NCBI GenBank assembly: GCA_900469965.1
Contig: UBZP01000001.1
Coordinates: 124,001 to 188,000, forward strand
Origin: Hyphomicrobiales bacterium
GTDB lineage: Bacteria; Pseudomonadota; Alphaproteobacteria; Rhizobiales; Rhizobiaceae
Length of the DNA: 64,000 nucleotides
Reading direction: 5' to 3'
Part shown: piece by piece, positions 8,921-18,592 of the stretch
Layout of the letters: every line of letters starts with the position of its first letter
How positions within the stretch are numbered: position 1 is the stretch's first letter
The notes under the pieces: model-generated
What the model saw: the letters and a program-made list of their open reading frames with translations, nothing else
What the model was told of the DNA's origin: nothing
The model's database searches: none
Program-made: the position numbers and the translations under genes

Positions 8921-10138
8921 TCAGTCCTCGTCAACAACTCTCAGCTTCAATTGGCCGGTGCGGCTTTCGACCGCACGCTCGGCCACCGGCGGCGACGGCG
9001 CCGTGGCGCCCTGCGTGGCGAGGACCTCGAATTCCATCTCGCCGATGCGCGTGCCGCGGCGGGCGAGCTTTTCCGTCGACGTCAGGATCTGGTCGACATC
9101 CTTCTGGGCAGAGGTGAAATGGCCGTGCAGCTTGCGGACGCGATCGTCGAGGCGGCCGAGATCCTCCATCAGCCGCACGACCTCGCCCTGGATCACATGC
9201 GCCTGCTCGCGCATGCGCTGATCCTTCAACAGCGCCTGCAGCACCTGGATCGACAGGAGTAGCAGAGAGGGGGAGACAATCACGACCCGGGCGCGATGGG
9301 CGCGCTGGACGATCGCCTCGAAGCTCTCATGGATCGCGGCGAAGATCGATTCGGACGGCACGAAGAGGAAGGCGGTATCCTGCGTCTCGCCGGGCTGCAG
9401 GTATTTCTCGGCGATATCGCGGATGTGAACCTCCATGTCCCTGCGGAACTGCTGGGCCGCGGCCTTGGCGGCCTCCGGCGTGCCGGCGGCGCCCATGGCG
9501 TTCCAGGCCTCCAGCGGAAACTTCGCGTCGATCACCAGCGGCGGCTGGCCGTTCGGCATGCGGATCACGCAATCGGGGCGCATCCCGTTTGCCAGTTGCG
9601 CCTGGAACTCGTAGGCGCCGATCGGCAGCCCGTCGGCGACGATCGCCTCCATCCGCGCCTGGCCGAAGGCGCCGCGGGTCTGCTTGTTGGACAGGATCGC
9701 CTGCAGGCCGACGACGTCCTTCGCCAGCGACTGGATATTGGCCTGCGCCGTGTCGATCACGGCGAGCCGCTCCTGCAGGCGGCGCAGGTTCTCGTGGGTC
9801 GTGCGCGTCTGCTCGCTGATCGACTGGCCGAGCCGCTGGGTCAGCCCGTCGAGACGCTGGTTGATCGCCTGGTTCGTCTCCGCCTGCCGTGCCCCGAACA
9901 CCTCGGCCATGGCCGCGACGCGGCCCTGCATCTCGTTCTGGGCGCGCAGCAGCTCGCCAAGCCGCATCTCCGCGGCGGCCGCCGCTTCGCGCTGGCGGAC
10001 GGCGGCGCGGCGGGAGGCGATCGCCCAGCCGAGGACGACGAGGGTCGCGATGATGCACGCAAGCTGCAGCGCCGGCTCGCGCATCAGCGCGTCTGCCAGC
10101 CGAATCAGTGCGTTGTCGAGCGATGGTTCCGCATTCAT
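8921..10138 (-). CDS. rmuC: DNA recombination protein RmuC
   Basis: This is a 405-aa RmuC-family protein with a nuclease-like fold, proposed to limit inversions at short inverted repeats. There is one N-terminal membrane segment (about residues 24-43, LQLACIIATLVVLGWAI). A long alpha-helical coiled coil follows (about 50-160). The conserved PD-(D/E)xK-like core contains GMRPDCVIRMPNG, PLVIDAKFPLEAW and FLFVPSESIFAAIHE. It is encoded beside rbsK on the same strand and divergent from def, as in related genomes. Confidence 0.9.
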   Translation of the reverse strand: MNAEPSLDNALIRLADALMREPALQLACIIATLVVLGWAIASRRAAVRQREAAAAAEMRLGELLRAQNEMQGRVAAMAEVFGARQAETNQAINQRLDGLTQRLGQSISEQTRTTHENLRRLQERLAVIDTAQANIQSLAKDVVGLQAILSNKQTRGAFGQARMEAIVADGLPIGAYEFQAQLANGMRPDCVIRMPNGQPPLVIDAKFPLEAWNAMGAAGTPEAAKAAAQQFRRDMEVHIRDIAEKYLQPGETQDTAFLFVPSESIFAAIHESFEAIVQRAHRARVVIVSPSLLLLSIQVLQALLKDQRMREQAHVIQGEVVRLMEDLGRLDDRVRKLHGHFTSAQKDVDQILTSTEKLARRGTRIGEMEFEVLATQGATAPSPPVAERAVESRTGQLKLRVVDED

Positions 10139-10267
10139 GCGGCAAACATAGCAGCATTTGCCGGGGAAGATAGATCATAACGTGAACAAACGAACCGCCG
10201 CCGACCTCCCGGCCCGGCGCGGCGCAAGACAATTGAAAGCGGCCCGACAAACCGCTAAGTGAGGCGC

Positions 10268-10792
10268 ATGACGATCAAACCGCTGATTATCCTGCCCGAC
10301 CCCATCCTGCGCCAGGTCTCACAGCCGCTGGAGGCGATCAACGACGAGGCGCGGCGCCTGGCCGACGACATGCTGGAGACGATGTACGACGCGCCCGGCA
10401 TCGGACTGGCGGCGATCCAGATCGGCGTGCCGCGGCGGATGCTGGTGCTGGACGTCTCCAAGGAGGGCGAGGAGAAGACGCCGCTCGTGTTCATCAATCC
10501 CGAGATCATCGCCTCTTCCGATCAGCGTTCGGTCTACGAGGAAGGCTGCCTGTCCATCCCGGATTACTATGCCGAGGTAGAACGCCCGGCCGGCATCACG
10601 GTGCGCTACCTCGACCGTGACGGCAGGGAACAGACGATCGAGGCCGACGGGCTGCTCGCCACCTGCCTGCAGCACGAGATCGACCACCTCAACGGCGTGC
10701 TCTTCATCGACCACATTTCCAAGCTGAAGCGCGACATGGTGATCCGCAAGTTCACCAAGGCCTCCAAGACCCGCGGCGCCAAGGCGATCTGA
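10268..10792 (+). CDS. def: Peptide deformylase
   Basis: It removes the N-formyl group from nascent proteins. At 174 aa it has all three motifs: [18 protein letters not shown] (metal Cys) and QHEIDHLNG (two metal His plus catalytic Glu). I chose ATG 10268; a GTG three codons earlier (10259) is an alternative. In rhizobia def normally leads directly into fmt and truA. Here an 845-nt insertion with a toxin-antitoxin pair separates def from fmt. Confidence 0.95.
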   Translation: MTIKPLIILPDPILRQVSQPLEAINDEARRLADDMLETMYDAPGIGLAAIQIGVPRRMLVLDVSKEGEEKTPLVFINPEIIASSDQRSVYEEGCLSIPDYYAEVERPAGITVRYLDRDGREQTIEADGLLATCLQHEIDHLNGVLFIDHISKLKRDMVIRKFTKASKTRGAKAI

Positions 10793-10825
10793 ACGCGCCA
10801 TTGAAAGCGGATCGCGCAGGCGCTA

Positions 10826-10842
10826 TGATATCACCGATATCA
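10826..10842. promoter_or_regulatory. Candidate operator of the toxin-antitoxin pair
   Basis: TGATATC-ACC-GATATCA is a perfect 7-bp inverted repeat with a 3-nt spacer, 17 nt upstream of the antitoxin start. Short inverted repeats at this position are typical autoregulatory sites of VapBC/FitAB modules. Assignment is by position and symmetry only. Confidence 0.5.
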
Positions 10843-10859
10843 AGGCGGAGGTGCTGCCC

Positions 10860-11144
10860 ATGGGCGACCTGCTGGTGCGAAATATTCCGGATGCCATGAA
10901 ACACGAACTGGCGGCCGCCGCCGAGCGGGCGGGCGTGAGCCTGTCCGACAAGGCGAAGGACCTCCTTCGCCAAGGGCTAAGGCAGGAGCAGGCCGATCTG
11001 CGGAGCCGAGCGCGGTCTGGCTGGGAGGCGCTTCGAAAAATCGCCATGTCGGGTGAACCGGATGACGCGTTCGCCGAGATCATGCGCGGGATCGAAGCCG
11101 ACCGGAAGAAAGATACGGGGCGACCGGTCGAGTTTCCGGAATGA
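10860..11144 (+). CDS. FitA-type (RHH) antitoxin of a PIN-toxin module
   Basis: This is a 94-aa protein starting MGDLLVRNIPDAMKHELAAA. The short strand LLVRNIP plus two helices is the ribbon-helix-helix pattern of FitA/VapB-like plasmid-stability antitoxins. ATG 10860 has GGAGG 8 nt upstream; a GTG at 10851 is less likely. The C-terminal half (about 45-94) is charged and would wrap the toxin. Its stop overlaps the toxin start (ATGA), as is usual for such pairs. A candidate operator lies upstream. Confidence 0.82.
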   Translation: MGDLLVRNIPDAMKHELAAAAERAGVSLSDKAKDLLRQGLRQEQADLRSRARSGWEALRKIAMSGEPDDAFAEIMRGIEADRKKDTGRPVEFPE

Positions 11145-11563
11145 TCGTGCTCGACACGAATGTGATTTCGGAAGGCATCAAGGAACGCCCTGATCCGGCA
11201 GTTGCCCTCTGGATGCAAGAGACCAACGAGACGGACCTCTTCCTCTGCGACATCGTGGTGATGGAGCTTTGCTTCGGCGCAGAGCGTACCTTGCACCGCG
11301 CCGGCTCCGACCGATACCTGCGCACGCTGACGGATTTGCTCGCCCTCTTTCGCGGCAGGGTGCTCGGCCTGCCGCTCGATGCCGCGATCCTGACTGGAAA
11401 GCTGCGGGCACGGCGCGAAAGCGCCGGCCGGCCGATCGCCGTCTCGGACGCCATGATCGCCGCCATCTGCCTCCATCACGGCGCGACGCTGGCGACGCGC
11501 AACGTAAAAGACTTCGAGGGGCTTGATCTGAAGCTCGTAAACCCGTTTGAAGGGGCACGGTAA
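11141..11563 (+). CDS. vapC: PIN-domain toxin (VapC/FitB family)
   Basis: This is a 140-aa PIN-domain protein, probably a Mg2+-dependent RNase whose usual VapC targets are tRNAs. Acidic residues of the PIN active site are in place: Asp5 ([11 protein letters not shown]), Glu44 ([10 protein letters not shown]) and Asp105 ([10 protein letters not shown]), with a further Asp in TRNVKDFEG. FitB-like features include the [18 protein letters not shown] ending. It overlaps the antitoxin by 4 nt. The pair interrupts the def-fmt linkage, which suggests a late insertion. Confidence 0.88.
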   Translation: MIVLDTNVISEGIKERPDPAVALWMQETNETDLFLCDIVVMELCFGAERTLHRAGSDRYLRTLTDLLALFRGRVLGLPLDAAILTGKLRARRESAGRPIAVSDAMIAAICLHHGATLATRNVKDFEGLDLKLVNPFEGAR

Positions 11564-11637
11564 CACTTGAACCCGCGCATGCGCCGATCCGGCGACGGAC
11601 CCGAGCCGGGCCATGCGCCGGACGGGAGCATCGGGGC

Positions 11638-12576
11638 ATGGCGCTTCGTATCATCTTCATGGGCACGCCCGAATTTTCGGTGGCGACGCTGAACGCGCTT
11701 TTCGAGGCCGGGCACACGATCGTCGCCGCCTATTCGCAACCGCCACGGCCCGCCGGGCGGCGCGGGCTGGAGCTGCAGAAATCACCGGTCCACCGGCGCG
11801 CCGAGGAACTCGGCATCCCGGTCTTCACGCCACTGAACTTCAAGGCGGAGGAGGATCGGGCCGCATTCCAGGCGCACCAAGCCGACGTCGCCGTGGTCGT
11901 TGCCTACGGGCTGCTTCTGCCCGAGGCGATCCTGACCGGCACCCGGCTCGGCTGCTACAACGGGCACGCCTCGCTGCTGCCGCGCTGGCGGGGTGCGGCC
12001 CCCATCCAGCGGGCGATCATTGCCGGCGACAGCGAGACCGGCATGATGGTGATGAAGATGGACAAGGGGCTGGACACCGGCCCGGTCGCACTCACCCAAC
12101 GTGTCGCGATCGGACGGGACATGACGGGCGGCGAACTGCACGACCGGCTGATGCAGGTCGGCGGCGCGCTGATGGCGGATGCGATGGAACGGCTCGAGGC
12201 CGGGCACCTGCCGCTGACGCCGCAGGAGGACGCCGGCATGACCTATGCGGCCAAGATCGACAAGGCCGAGACCCGCATCGACTTCCGGCGTCCGGCCGCG
12301 GAGGTGCATAACCACATCCGCGCGCTGTCGCCCTTGCCCGGCGCCTGGTTCGAACTCCCGGCTGCCGGCGGGACGGAGCGGGTCAAGGTGCTGGGCTCGA
12401 GCCTTGGCGACGGCATGGCCGCACCCGGCACGGTGCTTTCGTCCGACGGCTTCGTCGTCGCCTGCGGCAACGGCGCGGTCGCGCTGAAGCGCCTGCAGAG
12501 GGCCGGCGGCAAGCCGATGGATGTTGCCGACTTCCTGCGCGGCACTCAGGTGCCCGCCGGCACGGTGATCGCCTGA
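11638..12576 (+). CDS. fmt: Methionyl-tRNA formyltransferase
   Basis: It formylates Met-tRNAfMet using 10-formyl-THF. The 312-aa protein has an N-terminal catalytic Rossmann domain starting with [14 protein letters not shown], the formyltransferase signature [18 protein letters not shown] and [18 protein letters not shown]-terminal OB-like domain begins near residue 210. The stop and the truA start share one base (TGATG), so fmt-truA are coupled. Confidence 0.96.
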   Translation: MALRIIFMGTPEFSVATLNALFEAGHTIVAAYSQPPRPAGRRGLELQKSPVHRRAEELGIPVFTPLNFKAEEDRAAFQAHQADVAVVVAYGLLLPEAILTGTRLGCYNGHASLLPRWRGAAPIQRAIIAGDSETGMMVMKMDKGLDTGPVALTQRVAIGRDMTGGELHDRLMQVGGALMADAMERLEAGHLPLTPQEDAGMTYAAKIDKAETRIDFRRPAAEVHNHIRALSPLPGAWFELPAAGGTERVKVLGSSLGDGMAAPGTVLSSDGFVVACGNGAVALKRLQRAGGKPMDVADFLRGTQVPAGTVIA

Positions 12577-13319
12577 TGCCGCGCTATCGCCTCGTCATCG
12601 AATATGACGGCACGCCCTATGTCGGCTGGCAGCGGCAGGAGAACGGGCCGTCCGTGCAGGGCGCGGTCGAGAAGGCGATCCTGTCCCTGACCGGGGAGAC
12701 AGTGTCGATCCGCGGCGCGGGACGGACCGATTCCGGCGTCCATGCCATGGGCCAGGTCGCGCATGCCGACCTGACCCGCGTCTGGAAGGACCACACGCTG
12801 CGCAACGCGCTGAATGCGCATCTGGCGCAGGCCGGCGAGCGGGTCGCCATTCTCGATGCCGCGCAGGTGGACGAGGGCTTCGACGCGCGCTTCTCGGCGG
12901 TGCGGCGGCACTATCTCTACCGGATCATCGCCCGCCGGGCACCGCTGGCGCTGGAAGCGAAGCGCGCCTGGTTCGTGGCCAAGCCGCTCGATCACGACGC
13001 GATGCATGCGGCAGCGCAGGTGCTGGTCGGCAAGCACGACTTCACCACCTTCCGCTCCGCCCACTGCCAGGCGAACAGCCCGGTGCGCACGATCGACCGG
13101 CTGGACGTGACCCGGACCGGCGACCTGATCGAGATCCGCGCCAGCGCGCAGAGCTTCCTGCACAACCAGATCCGCTCCTTTGCGGGAACGCTGAAGCTGG
13201 CCGGCGAGGGCAAATGGAGCGTCGAGGACGTGCGGGCGGCGCTCGAAGCCCGCGACCGCAAGGCCTGCGGGCCGGTGGCGCCGCCGGAAGGGCTGTACTT
13301 CCTGCAGGTCGACTACTGA
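12576..13319 (+). CDS. truA: tRNA pseudouridine(38-40) synthase
   Basis: It makes pseudouridine at positions 38-40 of tRNA anticodon arms. At 247 aa it carries the catalytic Asp52 in the motif [15 protein letters not shown] and the TruA-type stretches YVGWQRQ and RRHYLYRI. It is translationally coupled to fmt by a one-base overlap and faces the dapE group tail-to-tail. Confidence 0.95.
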   Translation: MPRYRLVIEYDGTPYVGWQRQENGPSVQGAVEKAILSLTGETVSIRGAGRTDSGVHAMGQVAHADLTRVWKDHTLRNALNAHLAQAGERVAILDAAQVDEGFDARFSAVRRHYLYRIIARRAPLALEAKRAWFVAKPLDHDAMHAAAQVLVGKHDFTTFRSAHCQANSPVRTIDRLDVTRTGDLIEIRASAQSFLHNQIRSFAGTLKLAGEGKWSVEDVRAALEARDRKACGPVAPPEGLYFLQVDY

Positions 13320-13338
13320 TCTGCGGACCCGCCCGGCC

Positions 13339-13935
13339 TTACGGGGGAAGGGTGCCGAACAGCACCTGCAGGCCCTGCCCGGCGAGCAGCGGCGGCAGCA
13401 CGAAGAGTGCGGTCAGCGTCGCCGCCAGCATCGACTGCTTGCCGACGCACATCCACAGGAGCCGGTACTGCAAGGCGATGGAAGCGCCGAAGACCGCGTA
13501 GAGCAGTAGCCCCGAGAAGGCGGAAAAATCCGGGATCACCAGCGATATGGCGAAGGGGATCGCGGTGGCGTAGGCAAACGGCACGCCGATCCAGTTGCTG
13601 GCGATGATCATCGTCGCCACCTGATGGGCGTAGCCCAACGGGCGGGCCAGCACCGCCACGAGCGCCAGGGGCAGCATCCAGCCGACGGCGTCGATGACGA
13701 ACATCTTGAAGACGAAATCGATGCCCGCGCCCGTTCCCTCCGGCATGCGGGCCAGGAAATAGAGCCGCCACGAGGCCCAGATCACGGCGAGCGCCGGCAG
13801 GCTCCACACGAAGGCCCAGAACGAGCGCACCAGGCCGCGCCAGCTGAGGTCGAGCCAGCCGAACCCGTCCTGCCGCTTCCGGACGAGATGCCAGATTCCG
13901 GTCAGGTAGTAGAGGACCTCGTCAAGTCCCGGCAT
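13339..13935 (-). CDS. Conserved membrane protein of unknown function
   Basis: This 198-aa hydrophobic protein has four to five probable membrane helices (about 38-60, 78-100, 105-125, 130-150 and 165-185). I recognise no catalytic motif. The ATG at 13935 lies inside the 3' end of dapE (14-nt overlap), so it is the last gene of the dapD-DUF805-dapE run and is translationally coupled. An in-frame TTG two codons earlier is less likely. Rhizobial genomes commonly carry an unnamed membrane protein at this place; the function is unknown. Confidence 0.75.
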   Translation of the reverse strand: MPGLDEVLYYLTGIWHLVRKRQDGFGWLDLSWRGLVRSFWAFVWSLPALAVIWASWRLYFLARMPEGTGAGIDFVFKMFVIDAVGWMLPLALVAVLARPLGYAHQVATMIIASNWIGVPFAYATAIPFAISLVIPDFSAFSGLLLYAVFGASIALQYRLLWMCVGKQSMLAATLTALFVLPPLLAGQGLQVLFGTLPP

Positions 13936-15115
13936 TGGCAAACCAGCGTGCGAGGAAGGTCTCGTAGATGACCGTCAGCGTTTCCAGATCGGCGACGGCG
14001 ACGCGCTCGTCGACCATGTGCATGGTCTGGCCGACGAGGCCGAACTCGACGACGGGGCAATAGTCCTTGATGAAGCGCGCATCCGAGGTGCCGCCGGTGG
14101 TGGACAGCTTCGGCACCCGGCCGATCGCCGCCTCGATGGCCGAGGACAGCGAGGCGATCAGCCGGTCGTCGCGGGTGAGGAAGACATGGCTCGGCCGCTC
14201 GGCCCAGCGGATCTCGTAGCGGATCGGCGCCCGCCCGGGCCTGAGGCGCTGGTCGGCGGCGGCGGCATCGAGGCGCCGGACGATCTCGGCCTTCACCATG
14301 TCCGCCGTCCAGCGGTCGTTGAAGCGGATGTTGAAGCTCGCCTGCGCCTTGGCGGGAACCACGTTGACGGCCGGATTGCCGACATCGATCGTCGTCACCT
14401 CCAGATTGGAGGGCTGGAAATCGTCGGTGCCGGCGTCGAAGGGCGGATCCATCAGCGCATCGGCGAGCGCGATGACGGCGCGAACCGGATTGTCGGCCAG
14501 GTGCGGGTAGGCGGCATGCCCCTGCACGCCGAACACGGTGAGCGCGCCCGAGACCGAGCCGCGCCGGCCGATCTTGATCATGTCGCCCAGCGTGTCGGGG
14601 TTGGTCGGCTCGCCCACCAGGCAGGCGTCCCAGCGTTCGCCGCGGGCGGCCGCCCACTCGAGCAGCTTGATGGTGCCGTTGACCGCCGGGCCTTCCTCGT
14701 CGCCGGTGATCAGGAAGGAGACGGAACCCTTCGGCGGACCATGCTTCTCGATGTGGCGGGCGACGGCTGCGACGAAGCAGGCGATGCCGCCCTTCATGTC
14801 GACGGCGCCGCGGCCATACATCTGCCCATCTGCGATCTCGGCTGCGAAGGGGTCGTGCGTCCAGGCGGCCGCATCGCCGACGGGGACGACGTCCGTGTGG
14901 CCGGCGAACATCAGGTGCGGGCCATCCGTGCCGATGCGGGCATAGAGGTTCTCGATGTCGGGCATGCCCGGCTCGGACATGACCACGCGCTCGACGGCGA
15001 AGCCGAGCGGGGCGAGCATAGCCTCGAGCGCCGCCAGCGCGCCGCCTTCGGCGGGCGTCACCGACGGGCAGCGGATGAGGGTGGCGAGATTTTCGACGGG
15101 ATCGATCGTGGTCAT
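13922..15115 (-). CDS. dapE: Succinyl-diaminopimelate desuccinylase
   Basis: This M20-family di-zinc amidohydrolase of the succinylase lysine/mDAP pathway releases LL-diaminopimelate. The protein is 397 aa. Metal and catalytic motifs are [39 protein letters not shown] (catalytic Glu) and [14 protein letters not shown]. It lies downstream of dapD on the same strand with a DUF805 gene between them, so dapD and dapE probably share regulation. Confidence 0.95.
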   Translation of the reverse strand: MTTIDPVENLATLIRCPSVTPAEGGALAALEAMLAPLGFAVERVVMSEPGMPDIENLYARIGTDGPHLMFAGHTDVVPVGDAAAWTHDPFAAEIADGQMYGRGAVDMKGGIACFVAAVARHIEKHGPPKGSVSFLITGDEEGPAVNGTIKLLEWAAARGERWDACLVGEPTNPDTLGDMIKIGRRGSVSGALTVFGVQGHAAYPHLADNPVRAVIALADALMDPPFDAGTDDFQPSNLEVTTIDVGNPAVNVVPAKAQASFNIRFNDRWTADMVKAEIVRRLDAAAADQRLRPGRAPIRYEIRWAERPSHVFLTRDDRLIASLSSAIEAAIGRVPKLSTTGGTSDARFIKDYCPVVEFGLVGQTMHMVDERVAVADLETLTVIYETFLARWFANAGT

Positions 15116-15249
15116 CGGATGGACTGCCTGCCGGCGGGTTCAACGCGCGAAATGCGTCGCCGGCCTCGCCTTCCGGTCTAGCTTATCGGACCAGCGCTGT
15201 CATCACCCATCAAAGCAACGCCTTCGGTCGATACCGGCGCGAATTGGGA

Positions 15250-15636
15250 TCACTCTTTCGGCCGGTTGGTGACCGCGCCATGGGCGTTGGCGCCGGGCGT
15301 GCCGGGCCAGACCAGAAAGGCGACCAGCGCGAACAGCGAGACGGCCGGCACGAACAGGCACAGCACCAGCGGCGAAGGCAGCGCCATGTCATGCAGCCGC
15401 TTGACGCTGAGCATGACCGTGGAGATGGAGGAAACGACGCCGACGGCCAGGAACAGCATGGTCCACACGGCAAACATCGGCTCTTCCTGCGGCGTCATGA
15501 CGAGCCGGGTCAGGAAGGCCGACACCAGCATGAGCCAGAAGCCCCAGCCAAGTGCGAACGGCATGCGGGAGACGCGGCCGGACCAGCCGAAAAAGAACCA
15601 GCTGAGGCTTGGCGGCCGGTCCGCGTCATCGCTCAT
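15250..15636 (-). CDS. DUF805-family membrane protein
   Basis: This is a 128-aa protein with three to four membrane helices (about 27-47, 55-75 and 92-110). Family landmarks are the aromatic FFGWSGRVSRMPF near the N-terminus and VKRLHDMALPSPL, the DUF805 'RLHD' motif. The cellular role is unknown. It starts 3 nt after the dapD stop, which makes it part of the dapD operon. A second, distinct DUF805 protein is encoded at 56188-56535. Confidence 0.85.
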   Translation of the reverse strand: MSDDADRPPSLSWFFFGWSGRVSRMPFALGWGFWLMLVSAFLTRLVMTPQEEPMFAVWTMLFLAVGVVSSISTVMLSVKRLHDMALPSPLVLCLFVPAVSLFALVAFLVWPGTPGANAHGAVTNRPKE

Positions 15637-15639
15637 GCA

Positions 15640-16497
15640 TCAGTCCCGGAGCAGCTCGTTGATGCCGGTCTTCGAGCGGGTCTGCGCGTCGACACGCTTG
15701 ACGATCACGGCGCAGTAGAGGTTCGGCGCGGGCTGGCCGTTCGGCATGACCTTGTCGGACGGCAGCGAGCCGGCGACGACGACCGAATAGGGCGGGACCT
15801 CGCCATAGGTGATCTCGCCGGTGGCGCGGTCGACGATCTTCGTCGACTTGCCGATGAAGACGCCCATGCCGAGCACCGAGCCCTCGCGGACGATGCAGCC
15901 TTCGACGACCTCGGAGCGCGCGCCGATGAAGCAGTTGTCCTCGATGATGGTCGGGCCGGCCTGCATCGGCTCCAGCACGCCGCCGATGCCGACGCCGCCG
16001 GAGAGGTGGACGTGCTTGCCGATCTGGGCGCAGGATCCGACGGTCGCCCAGGTGTCGACCATCGTGCCCTCGCCGACATAGGCGCCGAGATTGACGAAGG
16101 ACGGCATCAGGATGGCGTTCGGGGCGACGTAGGCCGAGTGGCGGACGACGCAGTTCGGCACGGCACGGAAGCCGGCGCGCTCGAACTCGTTGACGCTCCA
16201 GCCGTCGAACTTGGAGGGCACCTTGTCCCACCAGACGGACGCGCCCGGGCCGCCGGGAACGATCTCCATCGGGTTCAGGCGGAAGGACAGCAGCACCGCC
16301 TTCTTGAGCCACTGATTGACCGTCCAGTTGCCGTCCGCACCTTTCTCCGCCACGCGCGCCTTGCCGCTGTCGAGCAGGTTCAGCGCCGTTTCGACGGCGT
16401 CGCGAACCTCGCCGCGGGTCGAAGTATTGACCTGGTCACGGGCCTCGAAGGCGCGTTCGATCGTGGTTTCCAGGGCGGCAAGATTGGAGCTGTTCAT
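15640..16497 (-). CDS. dapD: Tetrahydrodipicolinate N-succinyltransferase
   Basis: It transfers succinyl from succinyl-CoA to tetrahydrodipicolinate in lysine and peptidoglycan precursor synthesis. The protein is 285 aa with a left-handed beta-helix of hexapeptide repeats in the middle (for example [18 protein letters not shown], then [20 protein letters not shown]). It carries the [16 protein letters not shown] region of DapD enzymes. It is the first gene of the dapD-DUF805-dapE-membrane protein run. Confidence 0.95.
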   Translation of the reverse strand: MNSSNLAALETTIERAFEARDQVNTSTRGEVRDAVETALNLLDSGKARVAEKGADGNWTVNQWLKKAVLLSFRLNPMEIVPGGPGASVWWDKVPSKFDGWSVNEFERAGFRAVPNCVVRHSAYVAPNAILMPSFVNLGAYVGEGTMVDTWATVGSCAQIGKHVHLSGGVGIGGVLEPMQAGPTIIEDNCFIGARSEVVEGCIVREGSVLGMGVFIGKSTKIVDRATGEITYGEVPPYSVVVAGSLPSDKVMPNGQPAPNLYCAVIVKRVDAQTRSKTGINELLRD

Positions 16498-16732
16498 CGG
16501 AATTCCTTAAACTTCGACCACTATTCTGGTCCATCGGGACGCCGGAGGGGGCACATCTATTGTCGGCAGCAGTCCTAGAGCATGATCCCGGAAAGTTGAA
16601 GCCCTTTTCCGGCCGATGATGTCGCGACGGCGACGGCAAGATGCTACAGCCCGGCATCGCCCGAACGAAAGTGAAGAACGGGTCCGCGCCGAAGGTCGCA
16701 ACCAGGCGCCGGCCGCATGATGGAAGAACGAC

Positions 16733-17623
16733 ATGGCACGACTGAAGAAGAAGAATCTGCGGCGCAAGGACGGCGTATGGGATCCGCTCGCAGACAGCGC
16801 GTTCGACAAGCACAGGGCTTCCGTCGTTCCCCAGACACCGCAATCGATGTCGTCCGCCTACCGGCTCGCCTATGTCGACGACGAATTCCTCTGCCGCGAG
16901 GAACTGCGGCCGGTGCGCCTGCAGCTCGAACTGCTGAAGGTCGAGATGATGCTCGCCGAGCGCGGCATCAATTCCACGGTCGTGATGTTCGGCGGCGCCC
17001 GCATCCCCGCCCCCGGCATGGAGGCATGGGCCGCCCGCAACGAGACGCAGCGCAAGAACCTCGAGGCGGCGTCGGTCTACTATGACGAGGCGCGCAAGTT
17101 CGCAAAGCTCTGCTCGGAGCGCTCGGCGGAAACCGGCTTCAAGGAATTCGTCGTCGTCACCGGCGGCGGGCCTGGCGTCATGGAGGCGGGAAACCGCGGT
17201 GCGGCCGATGTCGGCGCGCCGTCGATCGGGCTCAATATCGTGCTGCCGCACGAGCAGGCGCCGAATGCCTACGTGACCCCCGAACTCAGCTTCAACTTCC
17301 ACTATTTCGCCGTGCGCAAGATGCACTTTCTGCTGCGCGCCAAGGCCGTGACCGTCTTTCCGGGCGGCTTCGGCACGCTCGACGAGCTGTTCGAGACGGT
17401 GACGCTGATGCAGACCGGCCGCATGGCGCTGGTGCCGCTCGTCCTGTTCGGGAAGGAATTCTGGAACTCGATCATCAACCTGGAGGCGCTCGCCGAGTTC
17501 GGCACGATCTCGCCCGGCGACGTCGAGCTGATGAACTTCGTCGACACCGCCGAGGAGGCCTGGGCGATCATCGACAGCTTCTACGAGAAGCTCGACACGG
17601 AGGCGGTGGCGGTCGCGAAGTGA
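16733..17623 (+). CDS. LOG-family protein (TIGR00730, lysine-decarboxylase-like)
   Basis: This 296-aa protein has a Rossmann-like LOG domain. The signature PGGFGTLDELFE and the GGGPGVMEAGNRGA motif are both present, as in cytokinin-activating phosphoribohydrolases and in PpnN-type nucleotide 5'-monophosphate nucleosidases. The roughly 90-residue N-terminal extension before VVMFGGARIPAPG is typical of the longer type II group, so nucleotide hydrolysis is more likely than lysine decarboxylation. It is divergent from dapD. Confidence 0.85.
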   Translation: MARLKKKNLRRKDGVWDPLADSAFDKHRASVVPQTPQSMSSAYRLAYVDDEFLCREELRPVRLQLELLKVEMMLAERGINSTVVMFGGARIPAPGMEAWAARNETQRKNLEAASVYYDEARKFAKLCSERSAETGFKEFVVVTGGGPGVMEAGNRGAADVGAPSIGLNIVLPHEQAPNAYVTPELSFNFHYFAVRKMHFLLRAKAVTVFPGGFGTLDELFETVTLMQTGRMALVPLVLFGKEFWNSIINLEALAEFGTISPGDVELMNFVDTAEEAWAIIDSFYEKLDTEAVAVAK

Positions 17624-17650
17624 TGGCGGCGGCTTTCGCCGCCCCTGCCC

Positions 17651-18379
17651 TCACCCGTCGGTCAGGCGGGCGAGGAAGCCGGTGAGGTCGGACGTCGTGT
17701 AGTCGATGTGCACGTCGTCGTCGCTGCGCTTCTCCCAGGCGTCGGTGAACTCGTGGCCCTCGTCGCGCGGCAAGAGCAGCACCGTCTTCATCCCGAGCGC
17801 CTTGGGCACCAGGAGATTGCGCGGCAGGTCCTCGAACATGGCGGCGTGGGTCGTGTCCACCCGGTGCAGCGCCATGAACTTGTCGTAGGTGCTGCCGGCG
17901 GGCTTGGGCACATATTCGGCGGCGACGATGTCGAAGATGTCGTCGAAATGATCGAGGATGCCCAGCGCGCGGGCCGTCATCTCGGCGTGCTTGACGCTGC
18001 CGTTGGTAAAGATGAACTTGCGCCCCGGCAGCGCCTTGATCGCCTCGCCGAGCGCGAGGTCCGGCGTCAGTACGCCGTAGTCGATCGCATGCGCCTTCTC
18101 TAGGAAGTCGACCGGATCGATGCCGTGGTGGATCATCAGCCCCTTCAGCGTCGTGCCGTGGTCCTGGTAGTAGCGCTTCTGCAGGACGCGGGCGTCCTCG
18201 CGCGACAGGCCGAGCAGGGCTGCGACGTAGCCGGTCATGTTGACGTCGATCTGGGCGAAGAGATCGACGTGATGCGGATAGAGCGTGTTGTCGAGGTCGA
18301 ACACCCAGTCCCTGACATGGGCGAATTCGGCCTTGTCCGGCAGCGGATGGGTCGCGTGAGCTTCGGTCATCGGAGTCAT
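17651..18379 (-). CDS. HAD-superfamily pyrimidine 5'-nucleotidase
   Basis: This 242-aa HAD hydrolase resembles yeast Sdt1/Phm8-type pyrimidine 5'-nucleotidases. HAD motif I is VFDLDNTLYPHH, motif II is FIFTNGSVKHAEM, motif III lysine is in YVPKPAGSTY and motif IV is MFEDLPRNL. I start it at ATG 18379 (MTPMTEAHATH); a second ATG at 18370 is possible. The frame stays open far upstream but the extra sequence is low quality and overlaps the divergent transporter. It lies between argB and dapD, where rhizobia usually carry it. Confidence 0.87.
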   Translation of the reverse strand: MTPMTEAHATHPLPDKAEFAHVRDWVFDLDNTLYPHHVDLFAQIDVNMTGYVAALLGLSREDARVLQKRYYQDHGTTLKGLMIHHGIDPVDFLEKAHAIDYGVLTPDLALGEAIKALPGRKFIFTNGSVKHAEMTARALGILDHFDDIFDIVAAEYVPKPAGSTYDKFMALHRVDTTHAAMFEDLPRNLLVPKALGMKTVLLLPRDEGHEFTDAWEKRSDDDVHIDYTTSDLTGFLARLTDG

Positions 18380-18592
18380 GGGCGCCCTTATGACACGGCT
18401 GCAACAGGAAGCAAAAAGGAATCGACGCGGCCGCAGCGGGAAATGGTTTGGCGTGGCCAGGGCCTCCAGGCGCGTGCTAGGGCTTGCTGCACCGGGGCGT
18501 CCCGCTCCGCGTGTCTTTGCTATCCCTCTCACGCATGTCTTTTCCCGAGACCGTTTTGCGACCTTCGGCGGACATGTCTCAAACCGGCGGTC

